Positions 38,205 to 47,276 of a stretch of 64,000 bases of DNA are shown in pieces (positions within the stretch are counted from its first letter, which is position 1; every line of letters begins with the position of its first letter). The notes beneath the pieces were generated by a model. The model was given only the letters and a program-made list of their open reading frames with translations, was not told the DNA's origin and searched no databases. The position numbers and the translations under genes were made by a program. Location: the NCBI RefSeq assembly GCF_000378045.1, contig NZ_KB899093.1:62001-126000 (forward strand), read 5' to 3'. Source of the stretch: Marinobacterium rhizophilum DSM 18822 (GTDB taxonomy: Bacteria > Pseudomonadota > Gammaproteobacteria > Pseudomonadales > Balneatricaceae).

Positions 38205-39914
38205 TTAATGCAGTTTCAGGCCCACCTTGGTAACGACGTCGCCTTCCACGGCCTTCACCACCAGGGTTACGGGGCCCAGCATGAAGCTGTCGCCCACAAC
38301 CGGGTGGCCATGCTGGTGGCGGGCGATACAGGCCGACAGCGTCTGGGTGGAGTCTTCCTGCTCGACGTGGATACCGTAGGCCTGCTCGACATCGCTGAGC
38401 AGGGCTTCGCCGTTGAGCACGAATTCGCCGAAGAAGGCCATTTCCGCCAGGTGTTTGGGGCCGTGCGGGGCGTTGAACTGGTGTCCCAGGGCATCGATCA
38501 TATCCGGGCGCGCCATCACGGCCAGCAGGTCACCGTCCTGCAGGGCGGTTTTCGCCTGCGGACGCATGTAGCGGCCCTCGCGGAATACCGCCGCGATGCC
38601 GGTATCGGCTGGCATGCGCAGGTCCCCCAGCGGGGAAGGGCGCAGCCAGCGTTTGCCCTGCAGCCGGAACAGCATCAATTCATGTTCACCCACCGCCGGC
38701 ACGTCGATGGGAAATCGGCGATAGGCCTGTTCGTGGCCTGGTACTTCCAGTTTCATCAGGCGTGCGACCGGTGCCAGGCTGGTTCCCTGAATGATCAGCG
38801 ACACCATGACGATGATAAAGGCGATATTGAAGAACAGCGGCGCCTGTTCCACGCCGGCCATGACCGGAAACAGCGCCAGTACAATGGGCACCGCGCCGCG
38901 CAGGCCCACCCAGGCAATGAAGCTGCGCTCGCGCCAGTTGAAGCGGAACGGCCACAGGGTGCTGAACGTCGCCAACGGGCGCGCCACCAGGATCAGTATT
39001 GCGGCCAGCAACAGCCCCGCCGGGGCAATCAGCAGCAGCTGGGACGGATCGACCAGCAGGCCAAGAATCAGGAACAGGCACAGCTGGGCCAGCCAGGCGA
39101 GGCCGTCGTGAACCTGTAAGATGGCCGGCATCATGCGCACCCGGGTGTTGCCCAGCAGTACGCCGGCCAGGTAAATCGCCAGGAAGCCGCTGCCGCCAAG
39201 GGCGTTGGTGCCGGCAAATACCACCAGGCCGCTGGCTGTGACCAGCAGCGGGTAGAGTGCGGTGACCAGATCGACCTTGTTAATCAGATAGACCAATACC
39301 TTGCCGCCGATCCAGCCAAAGGCCACGCCGATGACGATCTGCTGCAGCAGCATCAGCGGGGCGGACCACAGCGGTATATCGCCCTCCAGGCTGATCAGCT
39401 GCAGCAGTATCAATGTCAGGAATATCGCCATGGGATCGTTGCTGCCGGATTCAATCTCCAGCGTGGCGCCGACGCGGGCATTGAGGTTCAGTCCGCGGCC
39501 CTGGAGCAGCGCGAAGACGGCGGCAGCGTCGGTGGACGAGACGATGGTGCCAATCAGCAGGCCGTCGAGCCACGACAGGTCGAAAATGAACACCGCTGCA
39601 ATGCCCGTGACGAGTGCGGTGATCAGTACGCCCAGGGTCGCCAGCATGAGCGCGGGTCTCAGGCCAACCCGAAAGGTTTCGCCCCGGGTGCGCATGCCGC
39701 CGTCCAGCAGAATGATGGCCAGTGCCAGGTTGCCCACCAGAAAGGCGGTTTCGAAATCATCGAACTGGATATGGCCCAGGCCGTCTTCGCCTGCGAGCAT
39801 GCCAACGCCCAGGAACAGCAAGAGCACCGGCATGCCCAGCCGGTTCGACAGCGGGCTGAGCAGGATGCTGAGCATCAGCATCAGGGCGCCGACCAGCAGA
39901 AACAGAGACGTCAT
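38205..39914 (-). CDS. cvrA: CvrA/NhaP2-type potassium (sodium)/proton antiporter
   Basis: A 569-residue protein: an N-terminal CPA1 antiporter domain (residues ~1-385, about 12 helices; LLDGGMRTR, GTIVSSTDAAAVFALL and LEIESGSNDPMAIFLTL are the conserved ion-path motifs), a middle TrkA-C domain (~400-480, with KTALQDGDLLAVMA) and a C-terminal CorC/HlyC-like domain (~490-569, PVVGDSFMLGPVTLVVKAV). This three-part layout and length match CvrA (NhaP2), which exchanges K+ or Na+ for protons and helps regulate cell volume or ion balance. Start ATG 39914. Confidence 0.93.
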   Translation of the reverse strand: MTSLFLLVGALMLMLSILLSPLSNRLGMPVLLLFLGVGMLAGEDGLGHIQFDDFETAFLVGNLALAIILLDGGMRTRGETFRVGLRPALMLATLGVLITALVTGIAAVFIFDLSWLDGLLIGTIVSSTDAAAVFALLQGRGLNLNARVGATLEIESGSNDPMAIFLTLILLQLISLEGDIPLWSAPLMLLQQIVIGVAFGWIGGKVLVYLINKVDLVTALYPLLVTASGLVVFAGTNALGGSGFLAIYLAGVLLGNTRVRMMPAILQVHDGLAWLAQLCLFLILGLLVDPSQLLLIAPAGLLLAAILILVARPLATFSTLWPFRFNWRERSFIAWVGLRGAVPIVLALFPVMAGVEQAPLFFNIAFIIVMVSLIIQGTSLAPVARLMKLEVPGHEQAYRRFPIDVPAVGEHELMLFRLQGKRWLRPSPLGDLRMPADTGIAAVFREGRYMRPQAKTALQDGDLLAVMARPDMIDALGHQFNAPHGPKHLAEMAFFGEFVLNGEALLSDVEQAYGIHVEQEDSTQTLSACIARHQHGHPVVGDSFMLGPVTLVVKAVEGDVVTKVGLKLH

Positions 39915-40254
39915 CTATTCGATCCTTGAAGTTGCCGTGGCTACCCATCATCGCCTGAATGGCGACAGGGTGTCGCGTTTACTATTAATCTGTTCGCCCG
40001 TCACGCCTTGAAGGCGCGCATTCTCTCCGTGGCCAATGTGGTTCCCTGGAACCAGGATATTTCACCCAATTTCGCCCAGGTTTCAAAGGGGCAGTCAGGC
40101 CGGGCCGCAGCGCCCGTTTGATTGGTAGTATACGGTGGCCCCGGTGTGCGGCCAATGGCCATTCGGGATTCGCAGCGTGCATTGTCGAGCTTGCATCAGG
40201 GCGGGCGGGCAGGCGATAACGAACCTATAGAGAACTCGATCGGGAGGCGCAACG
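39915..40254. other. Divergent promoter region cvrA / MOSC gene
   Basis: A 340-base gap between the divergent starts of cvrA and the MOSC gene. It contains short G+C-rich runs and GGAGG before the MOSC ATG, but I see no RNA gene, repeat or confident promoter sequence. Confidence 0.5.
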
Positions 40255-40758
40255 ATGCGTGGTCAGATGGCGAAATTGCTGGCAACACTGCCCCAGTGCG
40301 GCGTGCTGGAACAGATACTGCTGCGGCCTGCGCGGGATCAGCCCATGCAGCAGGTGGACGAGGCGATCGTACAGCTGGGTGAGGGGTTGCGGGGGGATCG
40401 CTTTAGCGGGCGGCCTGACAGCAAGCGCCAGATTACCCTGTTTCAGGCCGAGCACCTTGCCGTGCTGGCATCCCTGTTGCACCGCGAGTCGCTGGACCCT
40501 GCGCTGCTGCGGCGCAACCTGCTGGTACGCGGCATCAGCCTGCATGCCTTGAGTGGGCGGCGCTTTCGTATCGGCGAGGTTGTGCTGGAGGGCGCGGGGC
40601 AGTGTCACCCCTGCTCGCGTATGGAGGCGGCGCTTGGCCCGGGGGGCTTTAATGCGATGCGTGGCATCGGGGGGCTCTGCGTGCGCATTGTCGAGGGCGG
40701 CACGATTCGCGTTGGCGATGTTGTGCAGGCGGTGCCTGAAGAGCCGGACCCGTCTTGA
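40255..40758 (+). CDS. MOSC domain protein
   Basis: A 167-residue stand-alone MOSC domain protein. Family evidence is the pattern EGLRGDRFSGRPDSKRQITLFQAEHLAVL, RRNLLVRGISLHAL, the Cys-containing CHPCSRMEAALG (the invariant Cys that can bind molybdenum cofactor sulfur) and the C-terminal RIGEVV-like and GDVV segments. MOSC proteins are linked to transfer or reduction chemistry on the molybdenum cofactor. It starts at ATG 40255 behind GGGAGG. Partner not obvious from neighbours, although moeB lies 4 kb away. Confidence 0.9.
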   Translation: MRGQMAKLLATLPQCGVLEQILLRPARDQPMQQVDEAIVQLGEGLRGDRFSGRPDSKRQITLFQAEHLAVLASLLHRESLDPALLRRNLLVRGISLHALSGRRFRIGEVVLEGAGQCHPCSRMEAALGPGGFNAMRGIGGLCVRIVEGGTIRVGDVVQAVPEEPDPS

Positions 40759-40776
40759 TGCGCATTTCAGCGCGTA

Positions 40777-41787
40777 TCAGCTTTGCTCGCCACAGATGGG
40801 GGTCTGCATCAGCTCACGAATGCGCGGCGCCGGCTGGCCGGTCGCGATGAGGAAGTGCAGCTTGGTGAAGGCGGCTTCAACGGTAAGGTCGCTGCCCGGC
40901 ACCACGCCAATATTGTTCAGCGTGGCGCCGGTGGCGTAGGCACCCTGGCTGACCTTGCCCTGCAGGCACTGGGTCAGGTTGACGACGACCTGGCCCCGGG
41001 CTGAGGCCTGTTTCAGTGCCTCCATGAGTTCGCGGTTTTTATCAGGCGGATTGCCGACGCCGAAACTGCGTATCAGGAGTCCTTTAAGCTGAGGGTCCGC
41101 CAGTAACTGTTCGGCGATACGCCCCGGCATGCCGGGATACAGGTGCAGTAACGAGACCGCGTTGGGGTTGAAGTCAGGCACCAGAAAGCGGGGTGCGCCG
41201 CGCTCGAGCAGCAGGTGCTCCTGCAGTTCAATATGAATGCCGGCCTGACCGAGCCAGGGGCAGTTGGGGGTGTCGAAGGCATCGAAGCCGGTTGCCCGCA
41301 GCTTGCAGGCCCGGTTGCCGCGCAGGAGCCGGCCGTTGAAGAAAATGCAGACCTCGGAAATCGGGTAATTGCCAGCCAGGACCAGCGCGGTAATCAGGTT
41401 GTCCAGCGCGTCGTTGCGCGGCTCGATCAACGGGATTTGCGAGCCGGTCAGAATCACCGGCTTGTCGAGCCCCTGCAGGATAAACGACAGGGCAGAGGCC
41501 GTGTAGGCCATGGTGTCAGTGCCGTGCAGAACAACGAAACCGTCGTAGTCCGGGTAATGTTCCACCAGGGTGTGCCCCAGGCGTGTCCAGTCCGAGGGTT
41601 GAATGTTGGAACTGTCGATCAGTTTTTCGAATTCCAGTATTTCAAAATGGGGCAGGTTCTGCTGTGCCTGCTTGCTCAGTCTTTGCTGCAGCAGTTCGTT
41701 AAAACCCGCGACGGGGACATAGCCCTGATCCGAGGGGTGCATGCCAATGGTGCCGCCGGTGTGAATGATCAGAACGTTTGATTTCAT
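40777..41787 (-). CDS. ansA: L-asparaginase type I (AnsA)
   Basis: Cytosolic hydrolase of asparagine to aspartate and ammonia. A 336-residue enzyme with the first catalytic Thr in IIHTGGTIGMHPS and the second in VLHGTDTMAYTASALSFIL. ILTGSQIPLIEPRNDALDN follows, and the C-terminal LIRSFGVGNPPDKNRELM matches the type I form; it lacks a signal peptide. The ATG 41787 start is typical (MKSNVLIIHTGGTIG). It is encoded beside an ankyrin-repeat gene in the same direction. Confidence 0.95.
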   Translation of the reverse strand: MKSNVLIIHTGGTIGMHPSDQGYVPVAGFNELLQQRLSKQAQQNLPHFEILEFEKLIDSSNIQPSDWTRLGHTLVEHYPDYDGFVVLHGTDTMAYTASALSFILQGLDKPVILTGSQIPLIEPRNDALDNLITALVLAGNYPISEVCIFFNGRLLRGNRACKLRATGFDAFDTPNCPWLGQAGIHIELQEHLLLERGAPRFLVPDFNPNAVSLLHLYPGMPGRIAEQLLADPQLKGLLIRSFGVGNPPDKNRELMEALKQASARGQVVVNLTQCLQGKVSQGAYATGATLNNIGVVPGSDLTVEAAFTKLHFLIATGQPAPRIRELMQTPICGEQS

Positions 41788-41833
41788 TATTGTCTGCCTT
41801 GGGCGGTCCGTATTTTGGAAGCGGTAGGGGCGC

Positions 41834-42508
41834 TCAGGCGCCTAGAAATTGCTGGCGGATAGCGTAGTCCTGCTGGCAGCGCCTCGCATAACGCAGGGTG
41901 TCCTCGCTAACGTGCGTTGTAAAGGTGCTGTCTGCCTGCGTATCCGGCAAGGCTGCGCCGGAGTGAATCAGAAACTGGATCAGTTCGAGCCTGTCACTGA
42001 GCAGTGCCAGCTGCAGGATGCTCTGCCCGCTGGCATCGAGGCAGTCTATTCGGGCACCGGATTCCAGCAGTCGGCTGAGGTGCAGCATCAGGCGGGCCGG
42101 TGCGCAGTGCGTAAAGCAGGCGTGCAGCAGGGGCGTATCTTCACTGTTGCGGCGGTTGGGGTCGGCGCCGGCCCGTAGCAGCGCACCGAGCAGCTCCAGG
42201 CTTTTGCCCGCCTGCCCATGGGTTGCCAGGGTCCGCCAGCTAAGGGGCTGGCCCTGCGGGTCTGTCGCGTTTGCATCGGCCCCGGCGTCTAGCAGCAGGG
42301 TCAGCAGTCTTGGACGCTGGATATCTATCGCCAGTTCAGTTGCGAGACGCCCCTTGTCCACAGGCTGCGTCAGCAGCGTTGCGGGAGCCTTGCGCAGCAG
42401 TTTGGCCAGGGCATCCGCATCATCGCGTTCGATGGCCTGGGCCAGTCTGGTCGCACTGGAGCCTGTAAGGAACTTGAGCATGGGCAGAAAATCTCTGGGC
42501 GCAGTCAC
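41834..42508 (-). CDS. Ankyrin-repeat protein
   Basis: A 224-residue protein with 3-4 ankyrin repeats: LATELAIDIQRPRLLTLLLDAGADANATD, LLGALLRAGADPNRRN followed by TPLLHACFTH, and ASGQSILQLALLSDRLELIQFLIHSGA. No signal peptide. These proteins bind other proteins; the partner here is unknown. Start ATG at 42508; an inner Met at residue 10 is possible. It diverges from the LysR gene with a 65-base gap. Confidence 0.88.
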   Translation of the reverse strand: MTAPRDFLPMLKFLTGSSATRLAQAIERDDADALAKLLRKAPATLLTQPVDKGRLATELAIDIQRPRLLTLLLDAGADANATDPQGQPLSWRTLATHGQAGKSLELLGALLRAGADPNRRNSEDTPLLHACFTHCAPARLMLHLSRLLESGARIDCLDASGQSILQLALLSDRLELIQFLIHSGAALPDTQADSTFTTHVSEDTLRYARRCQQDYAIRQQFLGA

Positions 42509-42573
42509 TCTATTTTGGCGCCTAGTCGTTTAGAATCATAGACTCTCGCATGATTCATTACTCAGGATTATGG

Positions 42574-43509
42574 ATGCCCGCGCAGATTTCATTCGACGCA
42601 CTCAAGGTGCTGGATGCCATTGATCGTCATGGCAGTTTTGCCGCCGCCGCCGAGGCACTGTTCCGGGTGCCATCGGCGATTACCTATACGGTGCAAAAAC
42701 TGGAGGAAGAACACCGCATCAAGGTGTTTGAAAAGCACGGGCGTCGCATGGTGCTGACGCCGGTGGGCCGCATGCTGTTGCAGCACGGACGCCAGATCCT
42801 GCAGGCCACCGAATCACTGTCCGAAATGGCGCAGCGCATGGCCCACGGCTGGGAAGCGCAGCTGACCATCGCGATCAATGCCCTGTTTCCCGTTGAGCTG
42901 ATCTATCCGCTGGTGAAGCGTTTTCAGCAGGTTCAGCCCGATATTCATGTGATTCTGCGTTATGAAGTCCTGGCCGGTACTTGGGATTGCCTGCAGGATA
43001 ATCGCGCCGACCTGGTCATCGGCGCACCGGGCCAGCCGCCGGAGGGGCGTTCATACGACTTGCTGGCGCTGCCAGTGATGCCGGATAACGCCTTCTGCTA
43101 TGTCGCAGCCCCGGAGCATCCCATCTGCCAGCTGGAGCAGCCGGTCAAGCGCGAAACCCTGCGCCGCTTTACCTCCGTGGTGATCCCTGACAGCTCCAGG
43201 CGGTTGCCGGCCCTGACATTCGGGCTGCTGGAAAGCCAGCCCCGCCTTTTTGTGCCGGATTCCGATGCCAAGCTCAAGGCGCACCTGGCGGGTCTTGGCG
43301 TTGGTTACCTGCCACGCTTTCGCGCCGCGCCTTATATCGCAACCGGTGAGCTGGTGGAAATCAGCGTCGACCTGATGCGTACCGACCACACCCATTATCT
43401 GGCCTGGCATAGCAGTAACCAGGGCCGGGCACTGCACTGGTTTATCGACGCACTGCGTGAAGAGAATCCGTTTGCCGAGATGATGCTGGGGACGCATGCA
43501 TCGCAATAA
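42574..43509 (+). CDS. LysR-family transcriptional regulator
   Basis: A 311-residue regulator with the N-terminal winged helix ALKVLDAIDRHGSFAAAAEALFRVPSAITYTVQKLEEE, then the LysR substrate-binding domain with LTIAINALFPVELIYPLVKRFQQ and DCLQDNRADLVIGAP. The start at 42574 (MPAQISFDALKVLD) is favoured over 42550 because it matches family starts. Orientation is convergent with the glucarate-dehydratase-like gene, so its target is not shown by position; ankyrin/asparaginase genes are divergent from it, with a 65-base gap that likely holds its own promoter. Confidence 0.92.
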   Translation: MPAQISFDALKVLDAIDRHGSFAAAAEALFRVPSAITYTVQKLEEEHRIKVFEKHGRRMVLTPVGRMLLQHGRQILQATESLSEMAQRMAHGWEAQLTIAINALFPVELIYPLVKRFQQVQPDIHVILRYEVLAGTWDCLQDNRADLVIGAPGQPPEGRSYDLLALPVMPDNAFCYVAAPEHPICQLEQPVKRETLRRFTSVVIPDSSRRLPALTFGLLESQPRLFVPDSDAKLKAHLAGLGVGYLPRFRAAPYIATGELVEISVDLMRTDHTHYLAWHSSNQGRALHWFIDALREENPFAEMMLGTHASQ

Positions 43510-43548
43510 ACGACGCGCAACAGGTTCGTCCGGTTCCATTCGCGGCGT

Positions 43549-44820
43549 TCAGTAGCGTGGAATCTTGCCGCTCCAGTCCGGCTGGTACTTTCTCATTTCG
43601 GCCACATCGTCGCGGGCGCGGATACCGCAGGTGAGATAATTCTGTGCCAGCACTGCCAGCGCTTCACGGTCCAGCTCCACACCCAGGCCGGGCTTGTCCG
43701 GTACCCGCACGGCGCCATTTTCAAACGCGATCTTGCCGCCGACAATGACTTCCTCTTCCTGCCAGGGGTAGTGGGTATCGCAGGCATACGACAGGTTGTC
43801 GATCGCCGCCGCCGCGTGGGTCATGGCCATCAGGCTGATGCCCAGGTGCGAGTTGGAGTGCATCGACAGGCCGATATTCCAGGTCTTGCAGACATAGGCC
43901 AGTTCCTGGGTCGCCTTGAGGCCGCCCCAGTAGTGGTGATCCGACAGGATGACCTGGACGGCATCGAGTTCAAGCGCTCGGGGCAGGTCAAAATTGCCGA
44001 TGACGCACATGTTGGTGGCCAGCGGAATGTCCGTGAGGGCGCTGACCTGGCCCATCGCCTCCTTGCCCGGCGCCGGATCTTCCAGGTACTGCAGCAGGTT
44101 GCCGTCAAATTGCGGCAGCAGGCGGGCGGTGGTTTCGACCGACCAGCCGCCGTTCGGGTCGATGCGCAGCGGGTGGTCCGGAAACGCCTGTTTCAGCGCC
44201 CGCAGCGCGGCAATCTCGGCCTCGGGCTCGAACACGCCGGCTTTGAGCTTGATGGAACGAAAACCGTACTGCTCGATCATCTTGCGTGCCTGCTCGACGA
44301 TGCCCTCGGGTGTCAGGGCTTCGCCCCAGCGGTCGACCCAGGGATCGTCACTGAAACGGTGGCGGTCGAACTTGTAGAACAGATAGGCGCTATAGTCGAC
44401 GCTGTCGCGGACCTTGCCACCCAGCAGGTCGCACACCGGACGGCCGGTGATCTTGCCCATCAGGTCCAGACAGGCGACTTCAAAGGCCGAAAAAATGCGC
44501 GGCACGGTTGTGGCACCCAGGGTGCCGGGTGCAATTTCCAGCCCGGACTTGGGGTCGGGCTGCTTGACGACCGCGGTAATCCTGTTGCGAATGGCATTGA
44601 GGTGAAAGACATCCATGCCGATGAGACTGGGGGCCACGGCCTGCAGCTGGCTGATGGTTTGCTCGTCGCCGTAGGACTCACCCAAACCATAGCGTCCATC
44701 GCGGGTCTTTACCTCGATAATGGTGCGCAGAGCCCAGGCTTCGTGCACGCCGTAGGCGTTCAGCAGCGGCGGATCACGAAAGGCGATGGGGGTAATCTCG
44801 ATGGATTCAATAAGGGACAT
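43549..44820 (-). CDS. Glucarate dehydratase-family enzyme (enolase superfamily)
   Basis: A 423-residue protein of the glucarate-dehydratase subgroup. Visible active-site elements: KxK (FRSIKLKAGVF, about residue 193), the metal ligand in LRIDPNGGW, then YLEDPAPGKE and ATNMCVIGN. The catalytic Asp/His arrangement SDHHYWGG and MHSNSHLGIS is present. Compared with the GudD at 56996 it is shorter and clearly distinct from the start (MSLIESIEITPIAFRDPPLLN). The substrate could be glucarate, an epimer or another hexarate. It lies beside a TRAP transporter in one direction, so it probably acts on the acid that TRAP system imports. Confidence 0.85.
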   Translation of the reverse strand: MSLIESIEITPIAFRDPPLLNAYGVHEAWALRTIIEVKTRDGRYGLGESYGDEQTISQLQAVAPSLIGMDVFHLNAIRNRITAVVKQPDPKSGLEIAPGTLGATTVPRIFSAFEVACLDLMGKITGRPVCDLLGGKVRDSVDYSAYLFYKFDRHRFSDDPWVDRWGEALTPEGIVEQARKMIEQYGFRSIKLKAGVFEPEAEIAALRALKQAFPDHPLRIDPNGGWSVETTARLLPQFDGNLLQYLEDPAPGKEAMGQVSALTDIPLATNMCVIGNFDLPRALELDAVQVILSDHHYWGGLKATQELAYVCKTWNIGLSMHSNSHLGISLMAMTHAAAAIDNLSYACDTHYPWQEEEVIVGGKIAFENGAVRVPDKPGLGVELDREALAVLAQNYLTCGIRARDDVAEMRKYQPDWSGKIPRY

Positions 44821-44928
44821 CTACAGACTCCTTGCTAAGACAGTGAGAGACCCGGCCCGCCGTCGAGACTTTTTGGCGTGTCTCGATTCGATCGTCGGGC
44901 CGGTGCAACACGGATAGAAAGCAACGGC

Positions 44929-45051
44929 TCAGGCAAAGCCCGCCGCCAGCGTAAACATTGTCACGATAATCACGCCGCACAGCAGCAGCCCGGCAATCCA
45001 GGGCTTGCTGCCGTACAGATCGATATCTTTATGGGTGTCGCGACCGATCAT
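44929..45051 (-). CDS. 40-residue membrane microprotein behind the TRAP DctQM gene
   Basis: An open frame of 40 codons, ATG at 45051 and TGA at 44929-44931. AGGAGG (complement at 45060-45065) sits 8 bases ahead, two bases beyond the TRAP gene's stop codon. The protein has a polar N-terminus (MIGRDTHKDIDLYGSK) and one membrane helix at about residues 18-38 (residues include WIAGLLLCGVIIVTMF), ending LAAGFA. The very strong, ideally placed binding site and coupling to the TRAP gene support translation. I do not recognise the sequence; it may be a small TRAP accessory subunit, by analogy to other membrane microproteins. Confidence 0.78.
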   Translation of the reverse strand: MIGRDTHKDIDLYGSKPWIAGLLLCGVIIVTMFTLAAGFA

Positions 45052-45067
45052 GTTTGATACCTCCTGG

Positions 45068-47146
45068 TTAACTGCCCAGCGCTTCAGGCAACCACAGTGC
45101 TATGTTCGGGAATGTCATGACCAGAATCAGCCCGACGATCTGCAGTCCGATAAAGGGCAATACGGACAGGAATATTTCCTGCAGCGTCACGTCTTTGGGT
45201 GCCACCGATTTCAGCCAGAAGCAGGCCGGGCCAAAGGGCGGTGAGAGGAAATAGATCTGGATGTTGAGGACGTACAAAATGCCAAACCATATCTTCGCCT
45301 GGTCTTCTGTCAGCCCCAGTTCCGGCGCCAGCGTCATCACGACCGGCGCGAACACCGGCACGGTAATCAGTACGATGGCGATCCATTCCATGAAGGTGCC
45401 CAGTATCACCAGGATCAGCATCATCACCAGGATAATGCCGATGGCGGAGAGGCCAAGGTTCATGAACAGGCTGCGCATGAATTCGCCGCCGCCGACCAGG
45501 TTGAAGATGCCAACGAAGGACACGGCACCCAGCACCAGCCAGATGATGGTGCCCACCGTGGTCATGGTGCCGATCAACGAGGCCTTGAGCATCGGCCATT
45601 TGAATTCATGGCGCACGGCCGCAACCAGCATGGCCCCCAGCGCTCCGACCGCGGCCGCCTCGGTGACCGAGGCGATACCGCCATAGATCGATCCCATCAC
45701 GGCGCCAATCAGCAAAATGCTCAGCAGCACGGCGTTCATGCGGGCGCGCGACAACTGATTGCTGGTGCCGGTCTTGATCGCCACCTCTGCGGCGGTGGGT
45801 GCCAGCCCTGGGTTGAGGTGTACGCGTATCAGTACATAGGCGGTATAGAACAGCGCCAGCATCAGGCCGGGCAGGGCACCGGCCATGAACAGGTCACCGA
45901 TCGAGACCTCGGCCGACAGGCCGTAGACGATCATGATGATCGAGGGCGGAATCAGGGTCGCCAGTGCGCCCGAGGCGCAGATCAGACCGATGGTCATTTT
46001 GCGGTCGTAACCCAGGCGCAGCATCTGCGGCAGCGCGACCAGGCCGAGCATGACGATCTCGCCACCCATGACGCCGGACATGGCCGCCAGGATCACCGCC
46101 ACCACCACCGTTTGAACGGCCACTCCGCCGCGCAGGTTGCCGGCAAAGATCGACATTGCATCGAACAGGTCTTCGGCAATGCCGGCCTTTTCCAGTATCG
46201 AGGCCATCAGTACGAAAAACGGAATGGCAATCAGCGTGTAGTGCTCGAGCAGCCCGGCCGCATTCGCAGACACCAGGTAGAGACCGCGGGGGCCGAAGAA
46301 GGCGATCGCCATCAGCACCGAAACGACCAGGGTCACGATACCGAGCGGCATGCCGGTCATCATCAGCGCCACCAGTACCAGCACCATGATCAGCGAGACG
46401 CTGCCCAGACCGTAGGCGCGCATGTCCAGAACGGCACTGGGGTTTGCCGCCTCGCCCAGGGCGCTGAAATAGCTCGCGATGACACCGAAGACCGACTCCG
46501 GACCGGTGACAAAGGCGAGCAGGCCGATGACGAAATACAGCAGTATGGAGGTCCCCAGTACCGTCACGCATTTCCTGGCCAGCCTGGACTGGACATGGCG
46601 GTGCAGGTTGACGACAAGCTGTGCCAGGTAGAGCAGACCGCCAAGGGCGAGCAGCAGCTTGAGCATCATGGGCATTGGCGAATTGAATGCACTGCCGGTT
46701 CTGTCGACATGCTCCACGGCGGCATAGGCGCGCAGGGTTGCATCGGATAGCAGCAGGAACAGCGCCGCGATACCGACCAGCATGGCGAAGAGATCCAGCC
46801 GCCACTGCGCCCGGGCCGAGACGATATTGTGGATAACGGTAATGCCGATATGGCGCTGCTTCAGCGTGATGTAGCCGGATGACAGCATCCAGGCGGTCGC
46901 ACACAGTACCATGACGACCTCGAACGCCCACTGGGTGGGGGCGTTGAAAACATAGCGGGAGACCACTTCCCACAGGGTGGCCCCGGCGGCAACCAGGTAG
47001 ATCAGCGATATGCCAATACCGCTAAAGTGGCTGATATGATCGATTAACGTGTAGTTCGAGTAGGCGACCGATTTCTCGTGGTGAATCGGATCGTCCTCGG
47101 CCACCTCGATAATAGCGTCGCGAGTCAGGCTCTCGACTTGGGACAT
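45068..47146 (-). CDS. TRAP transporter, fused DctQ-DctM membrane protein
   Basis: A 692-residue inner-membrane protein joining the small (DctQ) and large (DctM) TRAP subunits. The N-terminal ~230 residues carry four helices plus conserved DctQ-like EVVSRYVFNAPTQWAFEVVMVLCATAWMLSSGYITLKQRHIGI. The rest, with SLIMVLVLVALMMTGMPLGI, GGEIVMLGLVALPQML, GALATLIPPSIIMIVYG and GTFMEWIAIVLITVPVFAP, is DctM. It couples sodium entry to uptake of the acid delivered by the DctP protein encoded upstream. Such QM fusions are known. It is separated from dctP by a 130-base gap with a strong hairpin. Confidence 0.95.
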   Translation of the reverse strand: MSQVESLTRDAIIEVAEDDPIHHEKSVAYSNYTLIDHISHFSGIGISLIYLVAAGATLWEVVSRYVFNAPTQWAFEVVMVLCATAWMLSSGYITLKQRHIGITVIHNIVSARAQWRLDLFAMLVGIAALFLLLSDATLRAYAAVEHVDRTGSAFNSPMPMMLKLLLALGGLLYLAQLVVNLHRHVQSRLARKCVTVLGTSILLYFVIGLLAFVTGPESVFGVIASYFSALGEAANPSAVLDMRAYGLGSVSLIMVLVLVALMMTGMPLGIVTLVVSVLMAIAFFGPRGLYLVSANAAGLLEHYTLIAIPFFVLMASILEKAGIAEDLFDAMSIFAGNLRGGVAVQTVVVAVILAAMSGVMGGEIVMLGLVALPQMLRLGYDRKMTIGLICASGALATLIPPSIIMIVYGLSAEVSIGDLFMAGALPGLMLALFYTAYVLIRVHLNPGLAPTAAEVAIKTGTSNQLSRARMNAVLLSILLIGAVMGSIYGGIASVTEAAAVGALGAMLVAAVRHEFKWPMLKASLIGTMTTVGTIIWLVLGAVSFVGIFNLVGGGEFMRSLFMNLGLSAIGIILVMMLILVILGTFMEWIAIVLITVPVFAPVVMTLAPELGLTEDQAKIWFGILYVLNIQIYFLSPPFGPACFWLKSVAPKDVTLQEIFLSVLPFIGLQIVGLILVMTFPNIALWLPEALGS

Positions 47147-47246
47147 GATGGCATCCTCTGAATGTATGCAGCGCTGACCGGCGCCAGGGCGAAGTTATGG
47201 ATGGCGTTGAGTGCCGGAACTGACATGCCGCGGTGTGAGCAAAGAG

Positions 47247-47270
47247 GCGTGCGCCCGAGCGGGCGCACGC
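47247..47270 (-). terminator. Strong hairpin between dctP and dctQM
   Basis: GCGTGCGCCC (47247-47256) pairs perfectly with GGGCGCACGC (47261-47270) around GAGC. On the transcript it lies just after dctP and is followed by CTCTTTGC. Such intercistronic hairpins behind binding-protein genes can stabilise the upstream message and partly stop transcription, giving more binding protein than permease. Confidence 0.8.
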
Positions 47271-47276
47271 CGGTGA

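Noticed and set aside
45608-46750. 380-codon open frame on the plus strand
   Set aside because: Antisense to the TRAP DctQM gene, rich in His/Gln/Arg; typical shadow of a membrane-protein gene.
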